Shown in pieces: positions 9,407 through 18,112 of a stretch of DNA of 64,000 nucleotides. Position 1 is the first letter of the stretch. Every line of letters starts with the position of its first letter. Below the pieces are notes generated by a model. It made no database searches, was not told where the DNA came from, and saw nothing but the letters and a program-made list of their open reading frames with translations. Made by a program: the position numbers and the translations under genes. The stretch is from Mycobacterium sp. DL. GTDB lineage: Bacteria > Actinomycetota > Actinomycetes > Mycobacteriales > Mycobacteriaceae. The stretch spans positions 682,001-746,000 of the forward strand of contig NZ_CP155796.1 in NCBI RefSeq assembly GCF_039729195.1. The letters are read 5' to 3'.

Positions 9407-10459
9407 CTACGGGTCGGGGCCCGCCGCGCGCCGGAAGTAGGCCGCCACGAAGGGCGCGATCGCCAGCACGATGAGCATTCGCGAGATCTGGGCTGCGGCG
9501 ACGAACGTGACGTCCGAACCGGTGGAGGCGGCGGTACCCATGACCGCATAGATCCCGCCGGGTGTGGTCGCGAGATAGGCATCCAGCGGGGTGGCATCGG
9601 TGGTGAGCGTCAGGACCCAACCCAGGCCCGCACACGCCACGAGCGTCACCACGATGGTCAGCATGGCCGTCGGCACCATTCGGCCGATCGACTTCAGGCT
9701 TCCCACAGTGAATTTCAGACCGACCTGGACACCGATCGCCAGATACCCGAGACCCGCGATGATCACCGGGACCTGCGCCTCGGCGAAATACGGCACCAGG
9801 GTCAGCGGCGCGGACACCAGCAGCGGCCCGAGCAGCGCAGGCGACGGCATGCGCAGCAGCTTGCCCACGGCCAGACCGCCGGCGATGGCCAGCGCGACGA
9901 ACGGCAGATCGACCCGCCAGTCACCGGCTGCGATGGACAGCCCGCCACCTTCGTCGTAGGCGCCGAACAGCAGCGTCACCACCACCGGCATCGTCAGCAG
10001 CACGATCAGCAGCCGCAAATACTGCAGCACGGCGATGACACGCGAGTCCGCCCCGAGGTCATCGGCCATCGCCGTCAGACCGATTGCGCCACCGGCGATC
10101 GAGGAGAACGCGGCGGTCGCCGGGCTGGCACCCTTGCGGGTCAGCAGGCTGCCGACGAGCACGCTGACCACCAGCGCGAAACAGGAGATCCCGATGACGA
10201 TCAGCCATCGGGTACCCAGGCCGGCCAGGGTCTCCCACTCGATGGCCGAACCGACGATCGCGCCGACCACCGCCTGGCCGCCCTGAAACCACGACCCGGG
10301 CAGTCGCAGCGGCGCCGACGGCCGCGCCAGCGCATAGATCAGTGCGCCGACGAGGCCGCCGAACAGCAACGGCGTCGGCAGTGCGATCAGGATGAAACCC
10401 AGCGAGACCGCGGAGACGACTACAAGCAGCAGCAGCCAGCGACCTATGGCGGACGCCAC
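9407..10459 (-). CDS. AbrB-family membrane protein (duplicated AbrB transporter-like domain)
   Basis: A 350-residue polytopic membrane protein with about ten hydrophobic helices in two similar halves. The glycine-rich loops LLFGGLVGALIYALARPS and AFSSIAGGAIGLTAMADDLG, and later YLATTPGGIYAVMGTAAS, are the repeat signature of the AbrB/ammonia-monooxygenase-like family (not the DNA-binding AbrB). Members are presumed transporters of uncertain substrate and are frequently found beside tripartite tricarboxylate transporter genes, as here. The GTG start is 8 nt after the stop of the upstream MmgE/PrpD gene, implying co-transcription. Confidence 0.82.
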   Translation of the reverse strand: MASAIGRWLLLLVVVSAVSLGFILIALPTPLLFGGLVGALIYALARPSAPLRLPGSWFQGGQAVVGAIVGSAIEWETLAGLGTRWLIVIGISCFALVVSVLVGSLLTRKGASPATAAFSSIAGGAIGLTAMADDLGADSRVIAVLQYLRLLIVLLTMPVVVTLLFGAYDEGGGLSIAAGDWRVDLPFVALAIAGGLAVGKLLRMPSPALLGPLLVSAPLTLVPYFAEAQVPVIIAGLGYLAIGVQVGLKFTVGSLKSIGRMVPTAMLTIVVTLVACAGLGWVLTLTTDATPLDAYLATTPGGIYAVMGTAASTGSDVTFVAAAQISRMLIVLAIAPFVAAYFRRAAGPDP

Positions 10460-10467
10460 CGCCGCAG

Positions 10468-11790
10468 TTACCTGGCCACCGCGAAGAGATCTGTCGCAGA
10501 GGTCATTTCATCCAGTCGCCAGGCGACGTTCCAGAGGCTGCCGGGATTGTCGAGGTGCCCGGCGAGCCGGACCACTTTGTCCTGCAGTTCCTCGTCGGTC
10601 ATCGGTGCCGAGGTGCTACCGGTCGCGTGCTCGACCGTGAGATCGACTGTCCTGCCGCCGACCAACGTCGCGGTCATCCGGCAGGAGTCGGCGGCCAGCG
10701 AAGGATCCAACGTCACCGTGACCAGCTTGCGCACCTGCTGGATCTGCGGATCCGTGGCGGTTTCGTCGCTGAACTCCGGTGGCCCGCCGGCCCCGCGCAC
10801 CAGGCCGACGGCAAAGCAGTGGTACACCGAGAACTTGCTCTGCAGGCCGGTTTTGGGATCGGCGACACCCATCACGTCGAGAACCCGCGGATGCACCTCG
10901 AGCGTCACCGACTCCAGTTGAGTGGGATCGACACCGTCGGCGCGGAGCTGCCTGCCGGCGTCGATGACCGGGTGGCTGACTATTCCGCAGCTGTACGGTT
11001 TGAGGGCGTTGCTCTCGACCAGCCACCGTGACCCCAGATCCGACATCGGGGACCAGTCGACGTCGGCGGCCATCAGCGCTGCCATCCCGCGTCGGCCGGC
11101 CAACGGTTCCACCGGCCCGGTGAATCCCTGCTCGGCCAGCAGTGCGGCCTCGACTCCGATGGATGCGGCACGCCCCACCTGGAAGGACTTCGTCATCGAC
11201 CCGAGTTGCTCGGTGTGTCCGGCAGCCTGGGTCGCGGCGATGGCGATTGCGTCCGCGGTGCGCTGCGCGTCGAGCCCGAGAATCCGGGCTGCCGCACACG
11301 CCGCCCCGATCGGACCGGTGGTCGCGGTGACATGCCAGCCGCGGTCGAAGTGGCTGGGCCACAGGCAGTCACCGAGCCTGCTGGCCACCTCGACGCCGGC
11401 CACCACCCCGGTCATCAACGTTGCGCCGTCGGCGCCCGCGAGCTGGGCGACGGCCAGCGCCGCGGGCACGATCGGCGCCCCGGGATGCAGGATGCAGGAC
11501 AGGTAGGTGTCGTCGAAATCCTCGACGTGGGCGGTCAGTCCGTTCACCAGAGCGGCCCACGGCGCGGTGAGTTGCTCAGTGCGGCCGAGCACCTGTGCCG
11601 GGCCTGTCTGGCCGAGGTCCGCCGCAGCCGCCAGCACCGCCTCGGCGGCCGGATCGTGGGCGGCGCCCACCGACAGCCCGATCACATTGGCGGCGGTGCG
11701 GCGCGCGGCGACCCGGGCAGATTCGGGAACGTCGTCCCAGTTCAGCTGAGCGACAAATGAACTGATGCGTGGCGTGATGTCATTGCTCAT
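10468..11790 (-). CDS. MmgE/PrpD-family protein 1 (2-methylcitrate dehydratase / aconitate decarboxylase superfamily)
   Basis: A 440-residue protein with the all-helical N-terminal and alpha/beta C-terminal layout of the family. The active-site-type motifs look intact: EDFDDTYLSCILHPG (Asp, Thr, His), RGWHVTATTGPIG (His), MTKSFQVGRAA (Lys) and LKPYSCGIVSHP (Tyr/Cys/His). Family members dehydrate 2-methylcitrate, decarboxylate cis-aconitate to itaconate, or act on iminodisuccinate. Which reaction applies here is not decidable by eye. Its ATG overlaps the stop of MmgE/PrpD 2 (ATGA). It is the fourth in a row of paralogues. Confidence 0.9.
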   Translation of the reverse strand: MSNDITPRISSFVAQLNWDDVPESARVAARRTAANVIGLSVGAAHDPAAEAVLAAAADLGQTGPAQVLGRTEQLTAPWAALVNGLTAHVEDFDDTYLSCILHPGAPIVPAALAVAQLAGADGATLMTGVVAGVEVASRLGDCLWPSHFDRGWHVTATTGPIGAACAAARILGLDAQRTADAIAIAATQAAGHTEQLGSMTKSFQVGRAASIGVEAALLAEQGFTGPVEPLAGRRGMAALMAADVDWSPMSDLGSRWLVESNALKPYSCGIVSHPVIDAGRQLRADGVDPTQLESVTLEVHPRVLDVMGVADPKTGLQSKFSVYHCFAVGLVRGAGGPPEFSDETATDPQIQQVRKLVTVTLDPSLAADSCRMTATLVGGRTVDLTVEHATGSTSAPMTDEELQDKVVRLAGHLDNPGSLWNVAWRLDEMTSATDLFAVAR

Positions 11791-13139
11791 GCGGAAGTGC
11801 CAATCTTGTGGGCGTCGGTGTCGGCCAGTGCGGAGAACCAGCCCTGAGCGGAGGGTGCGGTCGCGACGGTGCGGGCGGCGTCGACGATCTCCTTCTCCCG
11901 CCCTGGCAGTGTCCGTTCCACCAGGGCGAGGACCTTGCGGTCGAGCTGATCGTCGGTCAGGGGCATCTCGAGGCTTCCCCGGGCGTGCTGCACGGTTCGG
12001 CTCTCAGAGCTGCCGTCGGTCAGGAAAGCGGTGAGATGGGCAGTTGCCCTGGGGATCTCAGCGTCCGGCAGCAGTCGTACCTTGGCGCGCATATCGATGA
12101 CCGGAGCGGAGCGCACATGGGCGTCCTCATAGGACTTGAGGTCCACGGGACCGTTGAGGACACCGCACGCGACACCGTGGATCGTGGAGAACCGCGCCGC
12201 CAACCCGTCGTGTGGATCGGGATTCCCGGTCAGTTCCACCACCAGGGGATGGCAGCGCACCTCGACACGCTCGACCTCACGACCGGCCACCGCCTGATGC
12301 AGCGCCTCGGCCGCCTCGATGGCGGGATGGCTGACGATGCCACACGGATAGGGCTTGTAGGTGTTGTCGAGCAACTCCCACCGCTCGCCCCAGCCGTCGA
12401 CCAGCTTGGTCTCGTCGAGTTCCGGTGCCATCACCCGGAAGTACCCTCGGGGACCGTCCAGCGCCGACGGCGAAGCGGTGAGGCCACGTGCGGCGACGAC
12501 CGCAGCGACCAGACCGTTCGCGGCGGCCTTGCCCGGGTGCAGCGGCTTGTTCATCGTGCCGAAGCCCTCGCGATGCCCGATCGTCATGCTGGAGGCGATA
12601 CCGAGTGCGCGACCGGTGGTTTCGGCGTCCAGGCCCATCAGCATCGCTGCCGCGGTGGCCGCCCCGAACGGTCCGACAGTGCCGGTGATGTGCCAGCCCT
12701 CGTCGTAGTGCGACGGTGACATCGCCACCGCCACCCGAAGCTGTAGTTCGATGCCGATTGCAAAGGCGCGCAGCAGTTCGTCGCCCGTCCGGTCCTGCAA
12801 CCAGCTCGCCCCGAGCGCGGCGCCGAGGGTGGCGGCGCCAGGGTGCACGACGGTGGCGAGGTGGGTGTCGTCGAAATCGTCGAGGTGCGCGGCGAACCCG
12901 GTGAGCACCGCCGCGGAGGGAGGATCGAAGGTGTCCGCGCGACCCGGTACCGGCACCGTCCCGGGCGCACCGGCCCGCCGCATCCCGGCGGCGACGATGT
13001 CGGTCTCGGTGGTGGTCGCCGCCCCGATGGTGGTGCCCACCACGTTGAGCAGACTGCGCACCGCCTCGGTGCGTACCGGGCCTTCGACCCGGTCCGCGAC
13101 GGCGAGGGCCTGCCCGGCCAGTTCGGTCAGATCGATCAT
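11787..13139 (-). CDS. MmgE/PrpD-family protein 2
   Basis: A 450-residue paralogue with intact motifs: DDFDDTHLATVVHPG, EGWHITGTVGPFG, NKPLHPGKAAANG and YKPYPCGIVSHPAIEA. Start chosen at MIDLTELAG, whose ATG overlaps the stop of MmgE/PrpD 3 (ATGA); the frame is open 31 codons upstream but those would lie inside the neighbour. It is the closest to copy 1 in its motifs, so those two probably have related substrates or form a complex. Confidence 0.9.
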   Translation of the reverse strand: MIDLTELAGQALAVADRVEGPVRTEAVRSLLNVVGTTIGAATTTETDIVAAGMRRAGAPGTVPVPGRADTFDPPSAAVLTGFAAHLDDFDDTHLATVVHPGAATLGAALGASWLQDRTGDELLRAFAIGIELQLRVAVAMSPSHYDEGWHITGTVGPFGAATAAAMLMGLDAETTGRALGIASSMTIGHREGFGTMNKPLHPGKAAANGLVAAVVAARGLTASPSALDGPRGYFRVMAPELDETKLVDGWGERWELLDNTYKPYPCGIVSHPAIEAAEALHQAVAGREVERVEVRCHPLVVELTGNPDPHDGLAARFSTIHGVACGVLNGPVDLKSYEDAHVRSAPVIDMRAKVRLLPDAEIPRATAHLTAFLTDGSSESRTVQHARGSLEMPLTDDQLDRKVLALVERTLPGREKEIVDAARTVATAPSAQGWFSALADTDAHKIGTSA

Positions 13140-14368
13140 GACGCATCCTTCTGAGTTGAGCCGCCCTCGAAGAGGGCCGCGATGTCCTGCCAGTCGGCGC
13201 CGAGCACGGTGTCGGCGCGGTCGCCCACACAATCGCGCACCTTCTGCGCCAGCTGGTCCCGGGTGACGGGCCGGCCCGGAGCGCCGGGGGGAATGTCGAT
13301 CTCACCCGAGTGGGTCCGGCCGTCGGCAGTCGTCAAGCCCACCCGCACAACGTCTTCGAGCAGCCCGCTGCCGCCGGGTGACAGATGGACGGCGACGCTA
13401 CGGGTCAGGCGGGCGACCTCGGGTCGGTGCACCGAGTCATCCGAGAAGCTGTCGAATCCGGGGAATCCGTCCAGGACGCCGACGGCCAGGGCGTGCTCGA
13501 GACAGAACTTGGCTTCCAGACCCGAGGTCGGCTGGTGGTGCACCAACGGCTGCACCGCCGATTCGGTCAGCCACACGTCGATCCGGTCGACGTCGCCGGG
13601 AGCGACGTCGCGAGCCAGTTCGGCCGCACACGCGATGGGTCGTTGCAGTGCGTAACAACAGGGGTAGACCTTGACAGCCAGTCCGCCGGGCACCATCTCG
13701 GCCGAATCCAGTGCGAGGTCGAACGGCGGCTCCGACACCAGAGCCAGCCACGCGTCGACCACCCGGAGATCAGCTGTGGCACCGCTTGCGGCCAACCGGG
13801 CCGCCCGGATTCCGGCGTCGACCGCCAGCCCGACCTGGATTGCCTTGCCGTCGCTGCCGAATGCGCGTTGCACGCCTCCGGCACTGGACACCGCCAGGGC
13901 TATCGCGGTGGCGGTGCGCTCGACGTCGAGACCGAGGGCGCTGGCAGCGACGGCGGCGGCACCCATGGGCGCCGTCGTCGAGGTGGCGTGCCAGCCGCGC
14001 GAGTAGTGGTTCCAACCCAGGGCGGCCCCCAACCGCGCCATCACCCCCGCACCGGCCAGATAGGCGGCTGCGTCACCGCCGACGGCTGCGGCCGCAGGTA
14101 CACACACGGTGCTGATGTGGGTGGTGGACGGCAGGTGCAGATCGTCGTAGTCCAGGACGTGGGCCTGGGCCGCCCAGCGCGCAGCGGGCGGCAGTTCGGA
14201 GACCAGGGCGGTCAGCGGATGGCCGGCCCCAGCCATGGCGACGGCGACGGTGTCGATCAGAGCCGTCTGCGCAAGCTCGAGATCGGCGGGTCCCGGTACC
14301 GCGTCGTGTGCCCACTGGGCCAACGACTCGGCGGTGCTGCGCACCTCGGTCGGCATCGGGGCCGTCAT
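13136..14368 (-). CDS. MmgE/PrpD-family protein 3 (altered active-site motifs)
   Basis: A 410-residue paralogue. It is shorter and has changed motifs: LDYDDLHLPSTTHIST (Thr to Leu, and HI instead of HP), RGWHATSTTAPMG, SDGKAIQVGLAVD and VKVYPCCYALQRP instead of KPYPCGIVSHP. It therefore either acts on a different substrate or is a non-catalytic partner of another copy. The ATG at 14368 overlaps the stop of copy 4. The frame stays open far upstream, but that part is an arginine/proline-rich shadow of copy 4. Confidence 0.87.
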   Translation of the reverse strand: MTAPMPTEVRSTAESLAQWAHDAVPGPADLELAQTALIDTVAVAMAGAGHPLTALVSELPPAARWAAQAHVLDYDDLHLPSTTHISTVCVPAAAAVGGDAAAYLAGAGVMARLGAALGWNHYSRGWHATSTTAPMGAAAVAASALGLDVERTATAIALAVSSAGGVQRAFGSDGKAIQVGLAVDAGIRAARLAASGATADLRVVDAWLALVSEPPFDLALDSAEMVPGGLAVKVYPCCYALQRPIACAAELARDVAPGDVDRIDVWLTESAVQPLVHHQPTSGLEAKFCLEHALAVGVLDGFPGFDSFSDDSVHRPEVARLTRSVAVHLSPGGSGLLEDVVRVGLTTADGRTHSGEIDIPPGAPGRPVTRDQLAQKVRDCVGDRADTVLGADWQDIAALFEGGSTQKDAS

Positions 14369-15744
14369 CGTTTGGCTGCCGAGAGCACTTCGGCGGTGAG
14401 TGTGTTGGTGATGGTGGTGATGTCGGGGCAGGTGTCGAGGGTCCAGAGTTGGTGGATGAGGTCGGTGGTCTGTGTGGTGCCAAGGATGGGTTCGATGAGG
14501 TCGACCGCTTTGGCGGTGATCTCGTCGTCGGTCATGGGGTCGTCGACGGTGCCGCGGACCGCGCCGATGTAGCGGTGGCGGGTGGTGCCGTCGGTGAGGG
14601 TGACGGTGACCTCGGCGGTGCGGACGCCGGCTTTGTCGGGGTCGGGGATCAGGTCGGTTTTCTGGCGGAGCGCGCTGATCAGTGGGTCGGTCATGCGGTC
14701 GTCGTCGTGGGCCATGGCGAAGCTGAAGGCTCTGTCGACCAGCGTGCCGGCGACGAGGTATTGGCAGCAGATGTCGGGCATGCTCCGGTTGTCGACGACG
14801 CGGCACAGGTCGTGCGGTAGCACGATGCGGATGTTGGTGACCTGTGCGGGGTCGATGGGGTGTTCTTCGACGAGTTCGAGGATGGCTTGGACGGCGGCTT
14901 GGGCTGGGGAGCCGACGGCGAATTTCTTGATGTTGGTGGCCATGATTTCGTAGCGCTGCCCGAGTTTGTCGGCGAGTTCGTCGCGGCGTACGTCGGCGGA
15001 CAGGGCGTCGAGGAAGTTGGGGGTGCCGGCGAAGACGTCGGCGACGCCGTCGCAGCCGGAGGCGACCATGGCCGCGGAGCGGACTCCGTTGGAGGCGGGC
15101 ATGCCGGCGAAGACGAAGGCTTTCTCGATGTGGTTGGGGTCGCGGACCCAGCTGGTGACTCCGGCGGCGCTCTGGGCGGCGTAGGACAGGGTGTGGCGGT
15201 TCTGTTCTTCGGTGAATCGGTAGAGGGCCGCGGCGGTTGCGGCGGCGCCGAACAGGCCGCAGTAGGCGTGGGTGCTGCGGCCGTGAGATTCGGTGTTCAG
15301 TACCGGTTTTCCGAGGCTGAGTACGACCCGGGTGCCGGTGTCGTAGCCCGCGGCCACCGCGCGCAGGAGTTCTTCGCCGCTGCTGTGGCGCAGGTCGCCG
15401 ATGGCCAGGGCGGCGGGTACGACGGCGCATCCGGGGTGGCTGATGGAGCGGGCGTGGGAGTCGTCGGTTTCGTCGGCGTGAGCGGACATGCCGTTGGCCA
15501 GGGCCGCCTCGACCACTCCGGCGCGGCCGCCGCCGATCAGTGCGCTGGGGCCCTCGGCGGTGTCGCCGACGTAGGCCAACCCGCGGATTCCGGCGGGTAG
15601 TTGCGCACCGGAGACCATCGCCGCGACGGTGTCGATGACGTGGTGTTTGGTTTTGTGGATCACCTCCGCGGGCAAGGACGTGTCCGGCACACCTGCCAGA
15701 TACTCCGCCAACCGCCGTGTCTGCTCACTGACCTCAACAACCAT
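14365..15744 (-). CDS. MmgE/PrpD-family protein 4 (divergent subfamily, unusual codon use)
   Basis: A 459-residue paralogue, first of the four to be transcribed. DETDDSHARSISHPG is present, but the GWH block reads GRSTHAYCGLFG and the KPYPCG block reads IKKFAVGSPAQAAV, so this is a distinct subfamily. The start MVVEVSEQ is preceded by an AAAGGT sequence. From about 14390 to 15600 the coding strand is strikingly rich in C and poor in G: leucine CTC rather than CTG, glutamine CAA and glutamate GAA are common. The neighbouring genes do not show this, which suggests separate ancestry. Confidence 0.88.
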   Translation of the reverse strand: MVVEVSEQTRRLAEYLAGVPDTSLPAEVIHKTKHHVIDTVAAMVSGAQLPAGIRGLAYVGDTAEGPSALIGGGRAGVVEAALANGMSAHADETDDSHARSISHPGCAVVPAALAIGDLRHSSGEELLRAVAAGYDTGTRVVLSLGKPVLNTESHGRSTHAYCGLFGAAATAAALYRFTEEQNRHTLSYAAQSAAGVTSWVRDPNHIEKAFVFAGMPASNGVRSAAMVASGCDGVADVFAGTPNFLDALSADVRRDELADKLGQRYEIMATNIKKFAVGSPAQAAVQAILELVEEHPIDPAQVTNIRIVLPHDLCRVVDNRSMPDICCQYLVAGTLVDRAFSFAMAHDDDRMTDPLISALRQKTDLIPDPDKAGVRTAEVTVTLTDGTTRHRYIGAVRGTVDDPMTDDEITAKAVDLIEPILGTTQTTDLIHQLWTLDTCPDITTITNTLTAEVLSAAKR

Positions 15745-15802
15745 CAAAAGACCTTTCTCGAAGTACCGGTGTTCATTCGGGCCTGCGCCCGGCGGGTCGA
15801 CC

Positions 15803-16555
15803 TCACATGTAGGCACCACCGTTCACCGAAATCACCTGTCCTGTGACGTATCCGGCGTCCTCACCGCAGAGGTAGGACACCGTGCCCGCGACGTCGTCCA
15901 CCGTTCCGATGCGGCCCACGGGATTGCTCTGCTCACCCAGATGTTGATAGTGCTTTTCGGCAACACCGGAATCCCCGAGGCCGGGTCGGCGCTCGGTGTC
16001 GATCAGTCCGGGGGAGATGGCATTGACCGTGACGCCCGAACCACCGGCCTCGTGCGCGCAGGCTTTGGTCAGGCCGATCAGCCCGGCTTTGGCGGCGATC
16101 ACCGGTGCCCGGCCTGCCGCGCCCGACTGGCCCGACATTCCGGCGATGTTGACGATCCGCCCCCAGCGACGTTCCCGCATGCCGGGCAGCACCGCCTTCG
16201 ATGTCAGGAACGCGCCGGTGAGAACCGTGGCCAGCACCGCATCCCAGTGCTCGAGCTGAATCGACTCGATCGGTCCGTGTGCCCGGATGCCGGCGTTGTT
16301 GACCACTGCATCGATTGCCCCCCAGGCGTTTTCCACCTCGCGGACAAGGCGGTCCACGTCCGCTTCGACGCTGATGTCACCGGCGAACCAGCGAACCGCG
16401 TCACCCGCGCCGTCGTCGGCCAACGCAGCGGCCGCGGCGACGACGCCGGCCTGGTCGCGGCCGGTGAGGCAGACGTTCCAGCCGTCGGCGAGCAGCCGAC
16501 GGGCGATCGCCAGCCCGATGTTCCGGCTTGCGCCGGTGACGATTGCGGCCCGCAC
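15803..16555 (-). CDS. SDR-family protein lacking the canonical catalytic Ser and Tyr
   Basis: A 250-residue Rossmann protein with an intact cofactor motif (TGASRNIG), VVNNAGI, and a C-terminal VNGGAYM, so it should still bind NAD(P). In the active site, the YxxxK motif reads VIAAK (Val152 to Lys156), the position 13 residues earlier that normally holds Ser is Gly139, and the usual Asn is Val111. Only the lysine of the N-S-Y-K tetrad remains. It sits 12 nt after tctA and 58 nt before MmgE/PrpD 4, inside the catabolic operon. A non-oxidoreductase role or use of other residues are both possible. Confidence 0.85.
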   Translation of the reverse strand: MRAAIVTGASRNIGLAIARRLLADGWNVCLTGRDQAGVVAAAAALADDGAGDAVRWFAGDISVEADVDRLVREVENAWGAIDAVVNNAGIRAHGPIESIQLEHWDAVLATVLTGAFLTSKAVLPGMRERRWGRIVNIAGMSGQSGAAGRAPVIAAKAGLIGLTKACAHEAGGSGVTVNAISPGLIDTERRPGLGDSGVAEKHYQHLGEQSNPVGRIGTVDDVAGTVSYLCGEDAGYVTGQVISVNGGAYM

Positions 16556-16567
16556 GGGGCCTCCCTT

Positions 16568-18112
16568 CTAGTTGTGCTGATCGACCGTCTCGGCCGCGGC
16601 GGCGCGCTCGTTGCGACGCTTCCGCACGCTGGAGAACGCCATCGCAGCCAGAGCGGCGACCAGGATCGCCCACAGGATGTTGACGACGATCGAACCGAAG
16701 AAGTACGACGGGCCGTCGGCCAACTGCAGACTGCGCAGCAGGTACTCCTCCGCGAGAGGCCCGAGGATGATGCCGAGGATGAGCGGGATCACCGGATATC
16801 CGTTGAGTCGCAACAGAAGCCCGACCACACCGAAGAACAGAGCCAATCCCACGTCGAAGATCGAGTTGCGGATCGCGTACACACCGACCATCGACATGAA
16901 CAGCACCGTCGGAACCAGCAGGGACAGCGGCACCTTCGTGACCGAGGCCAGCGGACCGGCCAGCAGCACGCCGAGCGGCAGGATCAGGACACTGGCCACG
17001 ATCAGCGCGAGCGCCACCGCGAACACCTCGGCGCTGTTGGTCTGCAGCACCCGCGGCCCGGGCTGGATGCCCTGCAGGTAGAACGCGGCCAACACGACGG
17101 CCATGGTGGCGCTGCCCGGAATGCCGAGGGTGAACGTGGGAATCAGGCTCGAACTCGCGACCGCGTTGTCGCAGGCTTCCGAGGCGATGATGCCCTTGTG
17201 GCTGCCCTTGCCGAACTCCTCCGGGGTCTTGGAGCGTCGCTTCTCGAACGAGTAGCTGATGAAGTTGGCGACCGCGGCGCCGAGGCCCGGGATGATGCCG
17301 AGGATGATGCCGACACCGCTTGCCCGTCCCACGGCCCCGGGTTGTTTCAGGGTCGCCTTGACACCGTCGATGGCGTCCCGGGTCTCCTTGCGTAGTCCGC
17401 CGGGCTTGATGCCCTGTTCCTTCTGGTTCTTCTGCATCTGATCGGAACCGACCAGCATCAGCATCTCGCTGATCGCGAACACACCGATCAGCGCCGCGAG
17501 GAACGGAACTCCGTCGTAGAGCTGGAGTTCGCCGAAGGTGAACCGGGTTTCGGCGGTCCCGGGGCTGACCCCCACCACGGCGAGCAGCAGCCCGAGCAGG
17601 CCCACCATCACGCCCTTGCGCGCCGAGCCGCCCATGAGTGAGGACGCGACGACAAGACCGAGCACGATGATGGCGAACATCTCGCGGGCACCGAATTTCA
17701 GCGACAGCGCACCGAGCGGTTCGAGCAGGAACAGCACGAACAGCCCACTGATCACACCGCCGAGCACCGAGGCCATGCGGGCGATACCGATGGCCAGTCC
17801 CGCCTGACCCTTCTTCGCCAGCGGATAACCGTCCAGCGCCGTGACCGCAGATCCGGCTTCACCGGGCACGTTGAACAGGATGGCCGGCACGGCACCGCCG
17901 AATTGTGCTCCGGCATAGATGCTCACGATCAAGACCAGCGAGTTCTCCAGCGGCAGCGTGATGGCAAACGGCAGTAGCAGCGCGGCGGTGTTGGAGGTGC
18001 TCAGTCCCGGCAGTACGCCGACGACAAAGCCGACCGACACGCCGACGACCAACCACATCATCGGTGCCGGCTGCAACAACAGATCGAGACCGGAGGTTAT
18101 GTTGTCGAGCAT
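16568..18112 (-). CDS. tctA: Tripartite tricarboxylate transporter, large permease TctA
   Basis: A 514-residue integral membrane protein with about twelve helices. The family signatures GVLPGLSTSNTAALLLPFA and, in the second half, GIIPGLGAAVANFISY and PTFTLGIPGSATMAV are clear. It forms the secondary-transport channel for carboxylates delivered by the binding protein TctC. The ATG start overlaps the tctB stop by 1 nt (TGATG). An in-frame extension of 61 codons exists upstream but overlaps tctB and is not membrane-like. Confidence 0.94.
   Translation of the reverse strand: MLDNITSGLDLLLQPAPMMWLVVGVSVGFVVGVLPGLSTSNTAALLLPFAITLPLENSLVLIVSIYAGAQFGGAVPAILFNVPGEAGSAVTALDGYPLAKKGQAGLAIGIARMASVLGGVISGLFVLFLLEPLGALSLKFGAREMFAIIVLGLVVASSLMGGSARKGVMVGLLGLLLAVVGVSPGTAETRFTFGELQLYDGVPFLAALIGVFAISEMLMLVGSDQMQKNQKEQGIKPGGLRKETRDAIDGVKATLKQPGAVGRASGVGIILGIIPGLGAAVANFISYSFEKRRSKTPEEFGKGSHKGIIASEACDNAVASSSLIPTFTLGIPGSATMAVVLAAFYLQGIQPGPRVLQTNSAEVFAVALALIVASVLILPLGVLLAGPLASVTKVPLSLLVPTVLFMSMVGVYAIRNSIFDVGLALFFGVVGLLLRLNGYPVIPLILGIILGPLAEEYLLRSLQLADGPSYFFGSIVVNILWAILVAALAAMAFSSVRKRRNERAAAAETVDQHN

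Noticed and set aside
13136..15430. A 764-codon open frame that would extend MmgE/PrpD 3 far upstream
   Set aside because: The extra 350 codons are Arg/Pro/His-rich shadow translation antiparallel in phase to copy 4; the ATG at 14368 with ATGA overlap and a normal family N-terminus is the real start.
14860..15600. A Gly-rich 246-codon plus-strand frame (PE_PGRS-like composition) opposite MmgE/PrpD copy 4
   Set aside because: The glycine richness is only the reverse complement of the C-rich codon bias of copy 4; it has no signal, no PE domain and no start signals.
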